From Kitasatospora sp. NBC_01266 (GTDB lineage Bacteria; Actinomycetota; Actinomycetes; Streptomycetales; Streptomycetaceae): a stretch of 64,000 nucleotides of DNA. Positions 9,481 through 17,754 of this stretch are shown here, in pieces (positions within the stretch are counted from its first letter, which is position 1; each line of letters starts with the position of its first letter). Where the stretch lies: NCBI RefSeq assembly GCF_036242395.1, contig NZ_CP108458.1, positions 3,968,001-4,032,000 on the forward strand, in the 5' to 3' direction. The notes beneath the pieces are model-generated. The model was given only the letters and a program-made list of their open reading frames with translations, was not told the DNA's origin and did no database searches. Made by a program: the position numbers and the translations under genes.

Positions 9481-10608
9481 TCAACTTTCGTCGTCCGTGG
9501 CCATCTCCAGGTACTTGGAGATAGCGAAGGCCCGGATCATGTAGGCGAGCGTCAGGACGTCGGCCACCTCAAGCCCCCTTTCGAGCAGCTCGGGGAGGAG
9601 TTGGTACCCGAGTGCGGTAACCGTCAGGAACAGTAGAGTCACCGCGGTTCCGATGTTCGTAGCCCGCTTCTGCCGATCCGAGCCCTTCGCATGTTCGGCG
9701 AGGTCCGCCACCAGGTCGCCAACCCGATCGGCTACCTCCGTCGACAGCTGCACGTCGGGCAGCTTGGCCGGGCCTGTTTCTGGGGCGGACGCAATGACCT
9801 TGCGGGCTGTCTGGATGTTCTCGGGCGACAGCAGCGGGTGCTGGAAATCCTGCGCCCCCAGGCCGTCATACAGGCCGAGCAGGCCGCTGCGGGCTGCGGC
9901 CGGCTCCCAGTCGGTCAGCGGGGACTCCGCGGCGACGGTGGCCAGTGTGTTCAGGTCCTTGAGCGTCGTCGAGTCGAGCAGCCGATCCAGCTCGCTCGTC
10001 CACGTGCGGCCGAGCGCGTCTAGCCCGGTCGTCAAGGCGCGGAGGTTCGCGTCCACTGCCTGTGAGTATGCGGTCAGCGAAGCGTGCTTCTTGAGGGCGC
10101 GCTCCATGTCCCGACCCGCCTTCAGCGCGGCCTGGAAGGCGGAATCGTCGAGGATGCGGGCGGTCTGCTCGGCCGCCTTCTGGATACCCAAGATGGTCGT
10201 CACGCGAACCAGCATGCACCCCGGTTCGGGGCTTGTTTGACGCTGAACCGGGCAATCCGCTCCGTCCGGCAGCACCCGCTCGAAGCCTCGGAGCGACCGC
10301 ACCCGCGCCAGCGATCGGGGCAGACTGCTCCTGGTCCCTACCCCATGGCGCTGGGCTGCATCGCCTAGCTTGACGCACCATGCCTTGGCTCGATCCTCAG
10401 AGTCCGCCTCGCCAGCGAGACGCTCCCTGCTCTTGACCTGCAAGATGACCCCGTCGGTCCCAGCTACCAACAGGCCACCGCTGATCTCTCGGCTACCGCC
10501 TCTACGTTGCACGAGTACGGGCTCGTACACGAAATCGGGTACGCCCATGCCTCCCGCCAAGCGCCGCGCGTAGTCCTCAACCGCAGTGCCCTGGGCCGGT
10601 TCACTCAT
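9481..10608 (-). CDS. Membrane-anchored protein with PD-(D/E)xK nuclease-like domain
   Basis: This protein is 375 aa from the ATG at 10608; a GTG at 10626 would add six residues. The N-terminal 75 residues resemble a restriction-endonuclease fold: V-Y-E-P-V near 25, then G-G-L-L-V-A-G-T-D-G-V-I-L-Q-V-K-S-R, where an acidic residue, a beta strand and Q-x-K match the Mrr/NERD-like pattern. The middle is helical and the C-terminus holds one or two hydrophobic segments (L-F-L-T-V-T-A-L-G-Y). It could act at the membrane on incoming DNA, which is inference. It is the first gene of the minus-strand group in the tRNA-Thr element, upstream of the 733-aa unknown. No homologue is recognised with certainty. 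Confidence 0.6.
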   Translation of the reverse strand: MSEPAQGTAVEDYARRLAGGMGVPDFVYEPVLVQRRGGSREISGGLLVAGTDGVILQVKSRERLAGEADSEDRAKAWCVKLGDAAQRHGVGTRSSLPRSLARVRSLRGFERVLPDGADCPVQRQTSPEPGCMLVRVTTILGIQKAAEQTARILDDSAFQAALKAGRDMERALKKHASLTAYSQAVDANLRALTTGLDALGRTWTSELDRLLDSTTLKDLNTLATVAAESPLTDWEPAAARSGLLGLYDGLGAQDFQHPLLSPENIQTARKVIASAPETGPAKLPDVQLSTEVADRVGDLVADLAEHAKGSDRQKRATNIGTAVTLLFLTVTALGYQLLPELLERGLEVADVLTLAYMIRAFAISKYLEMATDDES

Positions 10609-10626
10609 CGGCCCATTCTCGCCCAC

Positions 10627-11113
10627 TGCACCGACGATCCAGAGGCGGGCCTGTCGGCCCGGACGGCAGCCGGCAGTTGGGGATATTCAGAGGCACCGTG
10701 TACACGCCCTGGACTCGGACCGGCCGCCGGTCCACAAGTGCCCGCCGAAGAGCTCAGCCGTGGGCACCTTCGAGCCCGCCATCCGCAAGGGCATCGAGCT
10801 CGACCCTTCCCAGCAACATTCCAGGAAAAAGGTCACTCAGAGCGACGAGGGCTTGAGAGCAACTCGACCAGATGCGTCTGACCCATTTCATGATCATCGC
10901 CGGCCCGGGCAAGTTTCGGGCAAGTTCAGGGGTCGCGGTTGCGCGCAGCGCCGACCCTCATCACCCGCAAGGAACAAGAAAGCGCAGGTCAGAGCCCCAT
11001 ACTCGGAATGCTCGCCACTCTGCGGCTACGCGCTGCAAACAAAACCCGATGCATCTGGCATGCGTTGGTTTCGTGCCCGACAGTCCCACGATCCCAAGGT
11101 CACAGGACGGCAA
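10627..11113. other. Non-coding right end of the tRNA-Thr element
   Basis: This stretch of about 490 bases holds the right copy of the CGGGCAAGTT tandem repeat (10905-10926) and no convincing gene. Short open frames here show no codon bias and no ribosome-binding sites. Confidence 0.45.
10905..10926. repeat. Element-end repeat, right copy (tandem CGGGCAAGTT)
   Basis: This matches 4763-4784 in 21 of 22 bases and in the same orientation. The pair sits just inside the two ends of the tRNA-Thr element. Confidence 0.5.
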
Positions 11114-11146
11114 AAACCCCAGGTCAGAGGCTATGACCTGGGGTTT
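11114..11146 (-). terminator. tRNA-Thr terminator
   Basis: Bases 11114-11126 and 11134-11146 form a perfect 13-bp stem with a 7-nt loop. On the minus strand it lies 5 bases past the tRNA 3' end and is followed by a T-run. A closely similar hairpin precedes attL at about 4556-4574. Confidence 0.85.
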
Positions 11147-11150
11147 CCTT

Positions 11151-11193
11151 GAGCCGCCTATGGGATTCGAACCCATGACCTACGCATTACGAG
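11151..11193. repeat. attR: 43-bp repeat inside the intact tRNA-Thr gene
   Basis: This is identical to 4591-4633. On this side the repeat continues into the full tRNA, so the insertion restored a functional gene, as tRNA-targeting elements normally do. Confidence 0.85.
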
Positions 11194-11225
11194 TGCGTTG
11201 CTCTGGCCAACTGAGCTAAGGCGGC
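11152..11225 (-). tRNA. tRNA-Thr (anticodon CGT)
   Basis: The minus strand reads GCCGCCTTAGCTCAG at the 5' end, an anticodon stem ACGCA/TGCGT enclosing CTCGTAA (anticodon CGT), the T-arm GGTTCGAATCC and an acceptor strand AGGCGGC with discriminator T. It is 74 nt without encoded CCA. It is the integration target of the 4591-11193 element. Confidence 0.95.
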
Positions 11226-11328
11226 ACCGCTACCAGCCACCGACCCGCCAAGGAGCAGGTCCGTATCGGCAACGCGGGCCAGTCTACACAGGTCCGCGGG
11301 GTGATCCGAACCCGATTCGAGCGCGGGG

Positions 11329-11988
11329 TCAGGCGGAGGAGGCGGCGAGCTTGGCGGCGAAGCCGGCGAAGAGGAGGGCGACGGCGCTGGTGAGGCCGGC
11401 GGACAGGGCCCGGCGGCGGCGGAAGGCGGCGGCCAGGCGGGTGCCGGCGAAGATCAGGGTGGAGAGGTAGAGGAAGCTCATCGCCTGCAGGATGCCGCCG
11501 AGCAGCAAGAAGGAGAGGGCCGGCATGCCGTAGTGGGGGTCGACGAACTGGGTGAAGAAGGAGAGCAGGAAGAGGATCGCCTTGGGGTTGAGCAGGCTGA
11601 TCACCAGCGCCCGGCGGAACGGGCGCTCGGCGGCGGCCTCCGGCTCCGGGGTCGGTTCCGGCTCCGGCTCGGCGGCGGCGTGGCGTTCGAGCCAGAGGGA
11701 GCGGGCGGCGCGGAGCATGCCGAAGCCGATCCAGAGCAGGTACGCCGCGCCGCCGAACTTCACCACCGCGAAGGCCTCGGGGTTGGCCTTGAGCAGCGAG
11801 GCGGCGCCCAGCGAGGTGAGGGTGATCAGGGTGAAGTCGCCGAGGAAGACGCCGGCAGCGGCCCGGTAGCCGGTGCGAATGCCCTTGCGGGCGGCCACCG
11901 AGAGCACGTAGATCGAGTTCGGGCCGGGCAGCAGGACGATGATCAGCGCCCCGAGCGTGTAGGTGGCGAGGCCGGTGACTCCCAGCAC
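11329..11988 (-). CDS. LysE/LeuE family amino-acid exporter
   Basis: This 219-aa integral membrane protein has about six hydrophobic segments. It has the LysE/RhtB signature near the N-terminus (L-L-P-G-P-N-S-I-Y-V-L), a G-x-x-x-G-D stretch, and the second-half motif L-L-N-P-K-A-I-L-F. These proteins export amino acids such as leucine, threonine or homoserine by proton antiport. A Pro/Glu-rich loop (E-P-E-P-E-P-T-P-E-P-E) separates the two halves. The GTG at 11988 follows AGGGAG; longer in-frame starts run into the neighbouring gene's DNA. The exact substrate cannot be told from sequence. Confidence 0.88.
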   Translation of the reverse strand: MLGVTGLATYTLGALIIVLLPGPNSIYVLSVAARKGIRTGYRAAAGVFLGDFTLITLTSLGAASLLKANPEAFAVVKFGGAAYLLWIGFGMLRAARSLWLERHAAAEPEPEPTPEPEAAAERPFRRALVISLLNPKAILFLLSFFTQFVDPHYGMPALSFLLLGGILQAMSFLYLSTLIFAGTRLAAAFRRRRALSAGLTSAVALLFAGFAAKLAASSA

Positions 11989-12026
11989 GGCGGGCTCCCT
12001 CTGACTACCGGGTGACTGCGGGCTGG

Positions 12027-12605
12027 TTATCGTACCGGCCGCACCGGACGCTGCTCGGAGTCGAGCCACTCCTGCGCGAGGATCGACCAGACCTCCTTGT
12101 CGTGCCGGATCCCGTTGTGCGCGTAGTACGAGCGCAGCACGCCGTCCAGCCGCATGCCGACCCGCTGCGCCACCGCCCGGCTGCGGGCGTTGGTGCTGCT
12201 GCTGTACCACTCGACGCGCTGCATGCCGCGCTCCGCCACCGCGAGCTCGATCAGGTGCCGGACCCCGGCCGAGATCAGGCCGAGCCCCTCCCCCGCCGGC
12301 TCCGCCCAGACGCCGATCTCGCAGTTGCGGTGCTTGGTGTCGAAGTGCGGGTACATCACGCCGCCGACCAGCGTGCCGTCCAGCCAGATGCCGTAGATCG
12401 CGCCGGTGTCGGCGGCCGCCATGTCGGCGTAGCGCTGCAGCGTGGCGCGGGCGGAGTCGACATCGGTGGTGAGCGAGGCGAAGCCGATGAACCGGTCGAG
12501 GTTGGCCCGCGCCCGATCCATGTGGGCCAGGAACTCCTCGGCCCGCCAGGGCTCCAGCGGGCGCAGCTCGGCGGGCAGGGTCTCGGAGAGGGATATGGCG
12601 AACAC
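12027..12605 (-). CDS. GNAT acetyltransferase, RimJ/RimL type
   Basis: This 192-aa protein follows the GNAT plan: substrate-side N-terminus, I-G-V-W-A-E-P-A-G-E-G-L-G as the acetyl-CoA loop, then the C-terminal S-T-N-A-R-S-R-A-V-A-Q-R-V-G-M helix typical of RimJ/RimL ribosomal-protein or antibiotic N-acetyltransferases. The GTG at 12605 has an excellent GGAGGAA site. It is transcribed divergently from a TetR gene 66 bp away, with a palindrome between, so the TetR protein may regulate it. Substrate unknown. Confidence 0.88.
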   Translation of the reverse strand: MFAISLSETLPAELRPLEPWRAEEFLAHMDRARANLDRFIGFASLTTDVDSARATLQRYADMAAADTGAIYGIWLDGTLVGGVMYPHFDTKHRNCEIGVWAEPAGEGLGLISAGVRHLIELAVAERGMQRVEWYSSSTNARSRAVAQRVGMRLDGVLRSYYAHNGIRHDKEVWSILAQEWLDSEQRPVRPVR

Positions 12606-12643
12606 GGGGCTTCCTCCAGAGCTGGGGCGGCAGCGGTGCATAA

Positions 12644-12653
12644 CAAACGTTTG
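12644..12653. promoter_or_regulatory. Palindrome in the GNAT/TetR divergent promoter (candidate operator)
   Basis: CAAACGTTTG is a perfect 10-bp palindrome centred in the 65-bp gap between the divergent GNAT and TetR genes. Its location fits a TetR autoregulatory operator. Not proven. Confidence 0.5.
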
Positions 12654-12670
12654 GTAGGTACCATAGCGCC

Positions 12671-13264
12671 ATGACGCCCGCCCGTGGAGACCATGACGCC
12701 CGCCGCCGAGACGTCTCCGAGGCGGTCTGGCGGGTGCTCGCCGGCCGGGGCTTCGGCGGACTGACACTGCGCGCGGTGGCCGCCGAGCTGGGCGCCTCGA
12801 CCGGGCTGCTGACCCACTACTTCCCGAACAAGCAGGCGCTGCTGCGCACCGCGCTGGAGGTGCTCGACCAGCGCAACCAGGACCGCCCGCGCCGCACCCC
12901 GACCGCCGAGGGGCTGGCCGCGGTGCGCGCCACCCTGCTCGACATCCTGCCGCTGACCACCGAGTCGGCCGACGCGAACCGGATCTGGGTCAGCTCCTGG
13001 GACATCGCCCTGGCCGACCCCGAACTCGCCGCGGAGCACGCCGAGCGCTACCGCCGCTCACGGGCCCGGCTCGCCGGCCACGTCACGACCGCCCAGGCGC
13101 GCGGTGAACTGCCGGCCGGCCGGCCCGCCGCGGACCTGGCCGCCGCCGCCCAGTCCTTCACCCTCGGACTGATCACCCAGGCGCTGCTGGCCCCGCAGGA
13201 GTTCCCACCTGAGCGCCAGATCCGGTTGCTGGACGACTGGTTGGCCGACGTCGCACGCCACTGA
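12671..13264 (+). CDS. TetR family transcriptional regulator (BetI-like)
   Basis: This 197-aa protein has a TetR helix-turn-helix at about residues 20-65 (L-T-L-R-A-V-A-A-E-L-G then G-L-L-T-H-Y-F-P-N-K), followed by a helical ligand-binding domain of BetI/TetR_C type (W-V-S-S-W-D-I-A-L-A-D-P-E-L). It lies divergent to the GNAT gene and probably represses itself and that neighbour. The ligand is unknown. The ATG at 12671 is retained although its ribosome-binding site is weak; GTG alternatives are not better. Confidence 0.88.
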   Translation: MTPARGDHDARRRDVSEAVWRVLAGRGFGGLTLRAVAAELGASTGLLTHYFPNKQALLRTALEVLDQRNQDRPRRTPTAEGLAAVRATLLDILPLTTESADANRIWVSSWDIALADPELAAEHAERYRRSRARLAGHVTTAQARGELPAGRPAADLAAAAQSFTLGLITQALLAPQEFPPERQIRLLDDWLADVARH

Positions 13265-13301
13265 CCGGGCTCCACGACCGGGCTCCGCGACCGGGTTGCG
13301 C

Positions 13302-14918
13302 CTACTTCGCGCAGCGCAACCCCGGGGCCGGCGGTTGCCCCTCCAGCAGGTAGTGGTTGACGGCCGAGTCCACGCAGTCGTTGCCCAGCCCGTACGCGGT
13401 GTGCCCGTCGCCGTCGTAGGTCACCAGCCGCCCCGACTCCAACTGCCCGGCCAGCGACCGCGCCCAGGCGTACGGCGTGGCCGGGTCACGGGTGGTGCCG
13501 ACCACCACGATCGGCGCGGCGCCGGCCGCCCGGACGGTGTGCGGCGTGCCGGTCGCCTTGACGGGCCAGTAGGCGCAGGCCAGCGCCATCCAGGCCATGT
13601 CCCGCCCGAAGTGCGGCGAGGCCTGCTCGAAGTCCGGCACCGCGCGCTGGACTTCGGTCGGAGAGTCGAAGGCGGGCGGCAGGTCCAGGCAGTTGACGGC
13701 CATGTTGGCGAACATCAGGTTGGGGTAACTGCCGTCCGCCGCACGTCCGTAGTACGAGTCGGAGAGCCGCAGCAGCGGAGCACCGTCGCCGCTCTTGGCC
13801 GCCGTCAGCGCGCTGCGCAGCTCGGGCCAGAGGAAGTCGGCGTACATCGCCTCGATCACCCCGGTCACCGCCTGGGCCTCGGTCAGCTGCCGGGTGCCGT
13901 CGACCTGCAGCGGCTTGGCCTCGAACCCGCTGAGGAGCGCGTCGAGTTGCTGACCGGCCTGCTGGACGTTCTGGCCGACGGGGCAGTCCGGATGGGTGTC
14001 GCAGTCCTTGACGAAGGAGTTCCAGGCCGTTTCGAAGCCGCCGGCCTGGGCGCGGTTGCCGTCCAGCGAGTCCAGCGAGGGATCCATCGCACCGTCCAGC
14101 ACCAGCCGGCCGACCCGGGACGGGAAGAGCCCGGCGTAGGTCGCACCGAGCAGGGTGCCGTAGGACTTGCCGACGTAGTTGAGCCGGGGATCCCCGAGCA
14201 GCGCCCGCAGCACGTCCATGTCGCGGGCCGCCTCGATGGTGCTGACGTGGCCGAGCAGGGCGCCCGCGTGCTGCTGGCAGCCGGCCGCGAACTCCTTGTC
14301 GGCGGCGACCAGCTGGTCGATCCCCGCCGGACTCGCGGGCGTGCTGTCGACGGCGGCGAAGGCGTCCATCCGGTCCCCGCTCAGGCAGCTGATCGGGCTG
14401 CTCCGACCGACCCCGCGCGGGTCCAGGCCCACCAGGTCGTAGGCGGCGCGCACGGCCGGCTGGTAGCCGGGGGCCACCGACTCCAGGTACTCCACCGCCG
14501 AGCCGCCCGGGCCGCCCGGATTGAGCAGCAGCGAGCCGAGCCGCCGGGCGCCACCCGCGCCGTCGGCCACCCGGCGCGCGGCGGCCAGGGTGAGGTCGCC
14601 GCCCGCCGGGTGGTCGTAGTCCACCGGCACCTTGAAGGTGGTGCACTCGAAGCCCTGGTCGCACGGCTTCCAGTCGAGCTGCTGGGCGTAGTACGAGGCC
14701 AGCGCGGCGGGGATCGCGGCGGGCAGCGGCTGCAGCGGCGTGACCCCGGGGGCGGACGCGGTGGCGGACCCGCCGCCGTCCGAGGAGGCGGCGGGCGCAC
14801 CCACGGCGCCGGTCCGGTGGCCGCCGGTGCACCCCACCAGCAGCAGCCCTGCGGCGGCCAGTCCGAGGACCCGGCGAAGCGCGGCGGCGGGCTGGGTGGC
14901 GGGCTGACCAGGGCGCAT
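13302..14918 (-). CDS. Secreted lipoprotein alpha/beta hydrolase, TAP-like peptidase
   Basis: This 538-aa protein has a lipoprotein signal (L-L-L-V-G-C-T-G-G), so it should be anchored outside the membrane. The catalytic domain shows H-G/N-P-G-G-P-G-G-S oxyanion sequence, the nucleophile motif V-G-K-S-Y-G-T-L-L-G near residue 245, the acid near T-R-D-P-A-T-P in the C-terminal TAP-like domain, and H near D-G-D-G-H-T-A-Y. This matches Streptomyces tripeptidyl aminopeptidases and the SlpD/SlpE mycelium-associated peptidases, which remove N-terminal peptides or amino acids from extracellular substrates. ATG start with GGGGAG upstream. It is followed on the same strand by unrelated genes with clear gaps. 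Confidence 0.88.
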   Translation of the reverse strand: MRPGQPATQPAAALRRVLGLAAAGLLLVGCTGGHRTGAVGAPAASSDGGGSATASAPGVTPLQPLPAAIPAALASYYAQQLDWKPCDQGFECTTFKVPVDYDHPAGGDLTLAAARRVADGAGGARRLGSLLLNPGGPGGSAVEYLESVAPGYQPAVRAAYDLVGLDPRGVGRSSPISCLSGDRMDAFAAVDSTPASPAGIDQLVAADKEFAAGCQQHAGALLGHVSTIEAARDMDVLRALLGDPRLNYVGKSYGTLLGATYAGLFPSRVGRLVLDGAMDPSLDSLDGNRAQAGGFETAWNSFVKDCDTHPDCPVGQNVQQAGQQLDALLSGFEAKPLQVDGTRQLTEAQAVTGVIEAMYADFLWPELRSALTAAKSGDGAPLLRLSDSYYGRAADGSYPNLMFANMAVNCLDLPPAFDSPTEVQRAVPDFEQASPHFGRDMAWMALACAYWPVKATGTPHTVRAAGAAPIVVVGTTRDPATPYAWARSLAGQLESGRLVTYDGDGHTAYGLGNDCVDSAVNHYLLEGQPPAPGLRCAK

Positions 14919-15024
14919 GCGGAGTTCTCCCCTCGATGGCCGGCCCGGTCAACGGGCGACCGGGTCGGCGGCTGCTGCTGAGCGTAGCCGGAGAACGGCG
15001 CGGAACCCGGACCGCGAGCGCCGG

Positions 15025-16155
15025 TCAGCCCGCCGGATGGGCGAGCGCGTCCATCAGGTACTGCGCGGCCGCTCGGACCAGCCGCAGTCGCGCCCGCTCC
15101 GGCGTGTAGTCCTGGACGACGTCGGAGACCTTCACCACCGCCCGCCCCGCCTGGCCCTTGGCCCCGCGCAGCGCCTCGGCGAGCCGGTGCGCCGCGGCCA
15201 GGCCGTCCGCGTCCGTCCGGGCGGCGGCCAGCAGCAACCGGGGCGCGTGGCCCGACGGGGCGTCAGCGGCGGCCTGGGTCAGCGCGGCCGTGTCGTACCG
15301 GCCCGAGACGGCCGCCGCCGCCCCGTACAGGTCCGGACGGGTCAGCCCGGCCGCGACCGCGCAGGGCGCGGCGCCGTCCACCCCGAGGACGGCCCAGCCC
15401 TGCGGGCCGGGCGGCAGGGTGCGGAAGGCGGTCGCGACGGCGGTGCGGATCGCGGCGTCGTCGGCCAGCGCCTGCGGGGCGGCGGCGACCAGGTCGCAGG
15501 GGTGCTCGGTGCCGGTCGGGGCGGCGGGCGCCACGACGATGAACGGGTGCGCCCGGCCCAGCTTGATCGCGGAGGCCAGGCCGTCGAAGACGTCCGGCTG
15601 CTCGGCGTCCGCCGTCCGGCCCGGCCCGGCGGCGTGCAGCACCAGCACCGGCAGCCGGACCGACGGATCGTCGGCGTAGCGCGGCGGCAGCCAGACCCGC
15701 ACCGCGCGGGGCCGCCCGTCGCCGCCGGGCACGGCGGCCTGCAGCAGCTCGCCCTCGGCGGGGTGGGAGACACTCTCGAACCGCACCGCGGCCGGAGTCC
15801 GGGCCGGTGCCGGGCTCGGGGCGCTGCTGCCGGTGGCCGACGGCAGCGGGTGCGCGAGCGGCGGCGCGGCCCGCACCTCGTCCGCCGCCACCACCTGGGC
15901 CCGGGCCGAGCGCGGACCAGCACCGCCCGCCCCGGCCTGGGCGCCCAGGACGGCGGCCACCGCGAGCCCGGCGGCACAGAGCCCGCAGCCGACCGCCCCC
16001 AGCAGCCGCAGCACCACCGGGCGCAGGTCGGCGGTCAACTCATAGGTGCGCGCGGCCCGCTCGCCGCGCCAGCGGCTGAGCGCGGCACGGGCCAGCCAGC
16101 AGGCGAGCAGCAGGACGGGGACGAGCGCGGACAGCAGGAAGAGCGGACGGGGCAC
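15025..16155 (-). CDS. Membrane-anchored esterase-fold protein lacking the catalytic serine
   Basis: This 376-aa protein has two N-terminal membrane segments (F-L-L-S-A-L-V-P-V-L-L-L and L-L-G-A-V-G-C-G-L-C-A-A-G), a Pro/Ser linker and an extracellular alpha/beta-hydrolase domain of the Streptomyces 'esterase family' (R-V-W-L-P-P-R-Y; L-P-V-L-V-L-H). Where relatives carry the nucleophile elbow (W-A-V-A-G-F-S-T-G-G-Y-C-A), this protein reads W-A-V-L-G-V-D-G-A-A-P-C-A: serine is replaced by aspartate and both glycines are lost. It is probably not a hydrolase. The GTG at 16155 (M-P-R-P-L-F) with GAGG upstream is preferred over the in-frame start at 16209. Confidence 0.75.
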   Translation of the reverse strand: MPRPLFLLSALVPVLLLACWLARAALSRWRGERAARTYELTADLRPVVLRLLGAVGCGLCAAGLAVAAVLGAQAGAGGAGPRSARAQVVAADEVRAAPPLAHPLPSATGSSAPSPAPARTPAAVRFESVSHPAEGELLQAAVPGGDGRPRAVRVWLPPRYADDPSVRLPVLVLHAAGPGRTADAEQPDVFDGLASAIKLGRAHPFIVVAPAAPTGTEHPCDLVAAAPQALADDAAIRTAVATAFRTLPPGPQGWAVLGVDGAAPCAVAAGLTRPDLYGAAAAVSGRYDTAALTQAAADAPSGHAPRLLLAAARTDADGLAAAHRLAEALRGAKGQAGRAVVKVSDVVQDYTPERARLRLVRAAAQYLMDALAHPAG

Positions 16156-16322
16156 GGGGCACCACCTCGGGGAGCAGGACTCGGCCCCCAGCGTGCAAGA
16201 CGCCGCCACCGATCAGGCGGAGCGTCCCGGGCGATCACCCACGTTCACTCGAACGAGCGAGCAGGGCCCCCGGCTCTGACACCGGCTCGTCCCGTGCGGC
16301 AGCCGGCCGCCGCGGCCGGGCG

Positions 16323-17540
16323 TCACCCCGCGCGCAGCGCCACCGTCATGGCTTCGACGGCGAGCAGCGGATCGACGTTGCGGTCCAGCGCCCGACGGCA
16401 GGCCAGCACCGCCTCGATCCGGCGCAGCGTGCCCTCGGGCGGACCGGCCGTGGCCACCTTGTCCAACGCGGGCCGCTGGTCCTCGTTGGCCAGCGCGCCG
16501 GTCGAGCCGAGCTGCAGGGCGAGCACGTCGCGGTAGAAGCCCAGCAGGTCCAGCAGCGCGACCCCGAGCGTCTCGCGGCGGGTCCGGGTGGCCCGGCTCT
16601 TCTGCCGCTTCTCCAGTTCCTTGACCGCTCCGGCCATCCCGCGCGGGGCCTTGCCACCGAGCCCCTCGGCGGCGCCGTACACGGCCCTCAGGTCGTCGGT
16701 CTCCTTGGCGTCCCGGGTCTCGGCCAGCGCCTCCGCGTCCGCCTTGGCGGTGTCCACCAGGCGCTGCGCGGCGGCCAGGCAGCCCCCGATGTCGGCCACC
16801 TCCAGCGGGATCCGCAGCACCTCCAGGCGGCGGCCGCGGGTCTGCTCGTCCACCGCGAGGCGACGCGAGCGCTCGATGTCGCCCTGCCCGGCGCGGGCGG
16901 CCAGCTCGGCCAGCCCCGGCTCCACCCCGTCGCGGCGCACCAGCAGGTCGGCCACCGCCTCGGCCGTCGGCGTGCGCAGCACCAGGTGGCGGCAGCGCGA
17001 GCGGATGGTGGGCAGGGTGTCCTGGACGGACGGGGCGCAGAGCAGCCAGACGGTCCTCGGCGAGGGCTCCTCAACCCCCTTGAGCAGCGCGTTCGCCGCC
17101 GCTTCGGTGAGCCGGTGGGCGGCGTCGATCAGGATCACCGACCAGCGGCCGCCGGTCGGGTAGCTGGACGCGCGCAGCACCAGGTCACGCATGTCGCCGA
17201 CGCCGATGGACAGGCCGTCGCTGCGGACGAACTTCACGTCCGCGTGGCTCTCGGACATGACGGTGTGACAGCCGTCGCAGAACCCGCAGCCGGGCACGCC
17301 GCCCACTTCGAGGTCCGGGCTGGTGCACTGGAGCGCGGCGGCGAAGGCTCGGGCCGCGGTGGTCTGACCCGCGCCGGGCGGGCCGGTGAAGAGCCAGGCG
17401 TGCGTCATCAGCGAGGCGTTGCCGCCGGCCGCGGGCCCACCGGAGCGCCCCGCGAGCACCGTCGCCCGGGCGGCCCGGGCAGCGGCGGTGAGCTGTTCCA
17501 CCACCCGCTCCTGGCCCACCAGGTCGTCCCAGACGGCCAC
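16323..17540 (-). CDS. holB: DNA polymerase III subunit delta'
   Basis: This 405-aa clamp-loader subunit starts M-A-V-W-D-D-L-V-G-Q-E, has a degenerate Walker A (G-P-P-G-A-G-Q-T-T, lysine replaced by glutamine, as expected for the non-hydrolysing delta' subunit), a zinc module C-G-F-C-D-G-C and the sensor/arginine-finger region S-R-C-R-H. Within the clamp loader it cooperates with DnaX and HolA to open the beta clamp. It sits just downstream of tmk on the same strand, the common tmk-holB arrangement. Confidence 0.93.
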   Translation of the reverse strand: MAVWDDLVGQERVVEQLTAAARAARATVLAGRSGGPAAGGNASLMTHAWLFTGPPGAGQTTAARAFAAALQCTSPDLEVGGVPGCGFCDGCHTVMSESHADVKFVRSDGLSIGVGDMRDLVLRASSYPTGGRWSVILIDAAHRLTEAAANALLKGVEEPSPRTVWLLCAPSVQDTLPTIRSRCRHLVLRTPTAEAVADLLVRRDGVEPGLAELAARAGQGDIERSRRLAVDEQTRGRRLEVLRIPLEVADIGGCLAAAQRLVDTAKADAEALAETRDAKETDDLRAVYGAAEGLGGKAPRGMAGAVKELEKRQKSRATRTRRETLGVALLDLLGFYRDVLALQLGSTGALANEDQRPALDKVATAGPPEGTLRRIEAVLACRRALDRNVDPLLAVEAMTVALRAG

Positions 17541-17754
17541 CGCTGCTCTCCGCTCTCCTACCGACTAACCGAACTACCCGAACTACCCGAATCCAGCTGA
17601 CCGGCCCGAACGGCCCGAATCCGCTGTCCGACGCCCCGAGCATACGGCGCAGCACCGACACGCCGAGCCGCCACCGAACCGCCACCCAACCGGCCCGAGC
17701 AGCCCCGGGCGGGCCGAGGCCGACCACCGCCTCCACCCCCGCCCCCGCCCGCGC

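Larger units (their letters stand above)
4591..11193. mobile_element. Integrated element (about 6.6 kb) at tRNA-Thr, no integrase seen
   Basis: A 43-bp perfect direct repeat (4591-4633 and 11151-11193) equals the 3' portion of tRNA-Thr(CGT), the usual target of tyrosine integrases. The full tRNA survives at the right end. Similar terminator-like sequence sits outside both copies (about 4555-4580 and 11112-11146). A 22-bp repeat lies just inside each end (4763-4784, 10905-10926). The interior carries genes of lower GC than the flanks. No integrase, excisionase or replication gene is visible, so the element is either a decayed remnant or a satellite mobilised in trans. Cargo: DUF6907-like gene, a putative AbiEii pair, a DUF6624 relic, a 733-aa unknown and a putative membrane nuclease. 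Confidence 0.75.
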
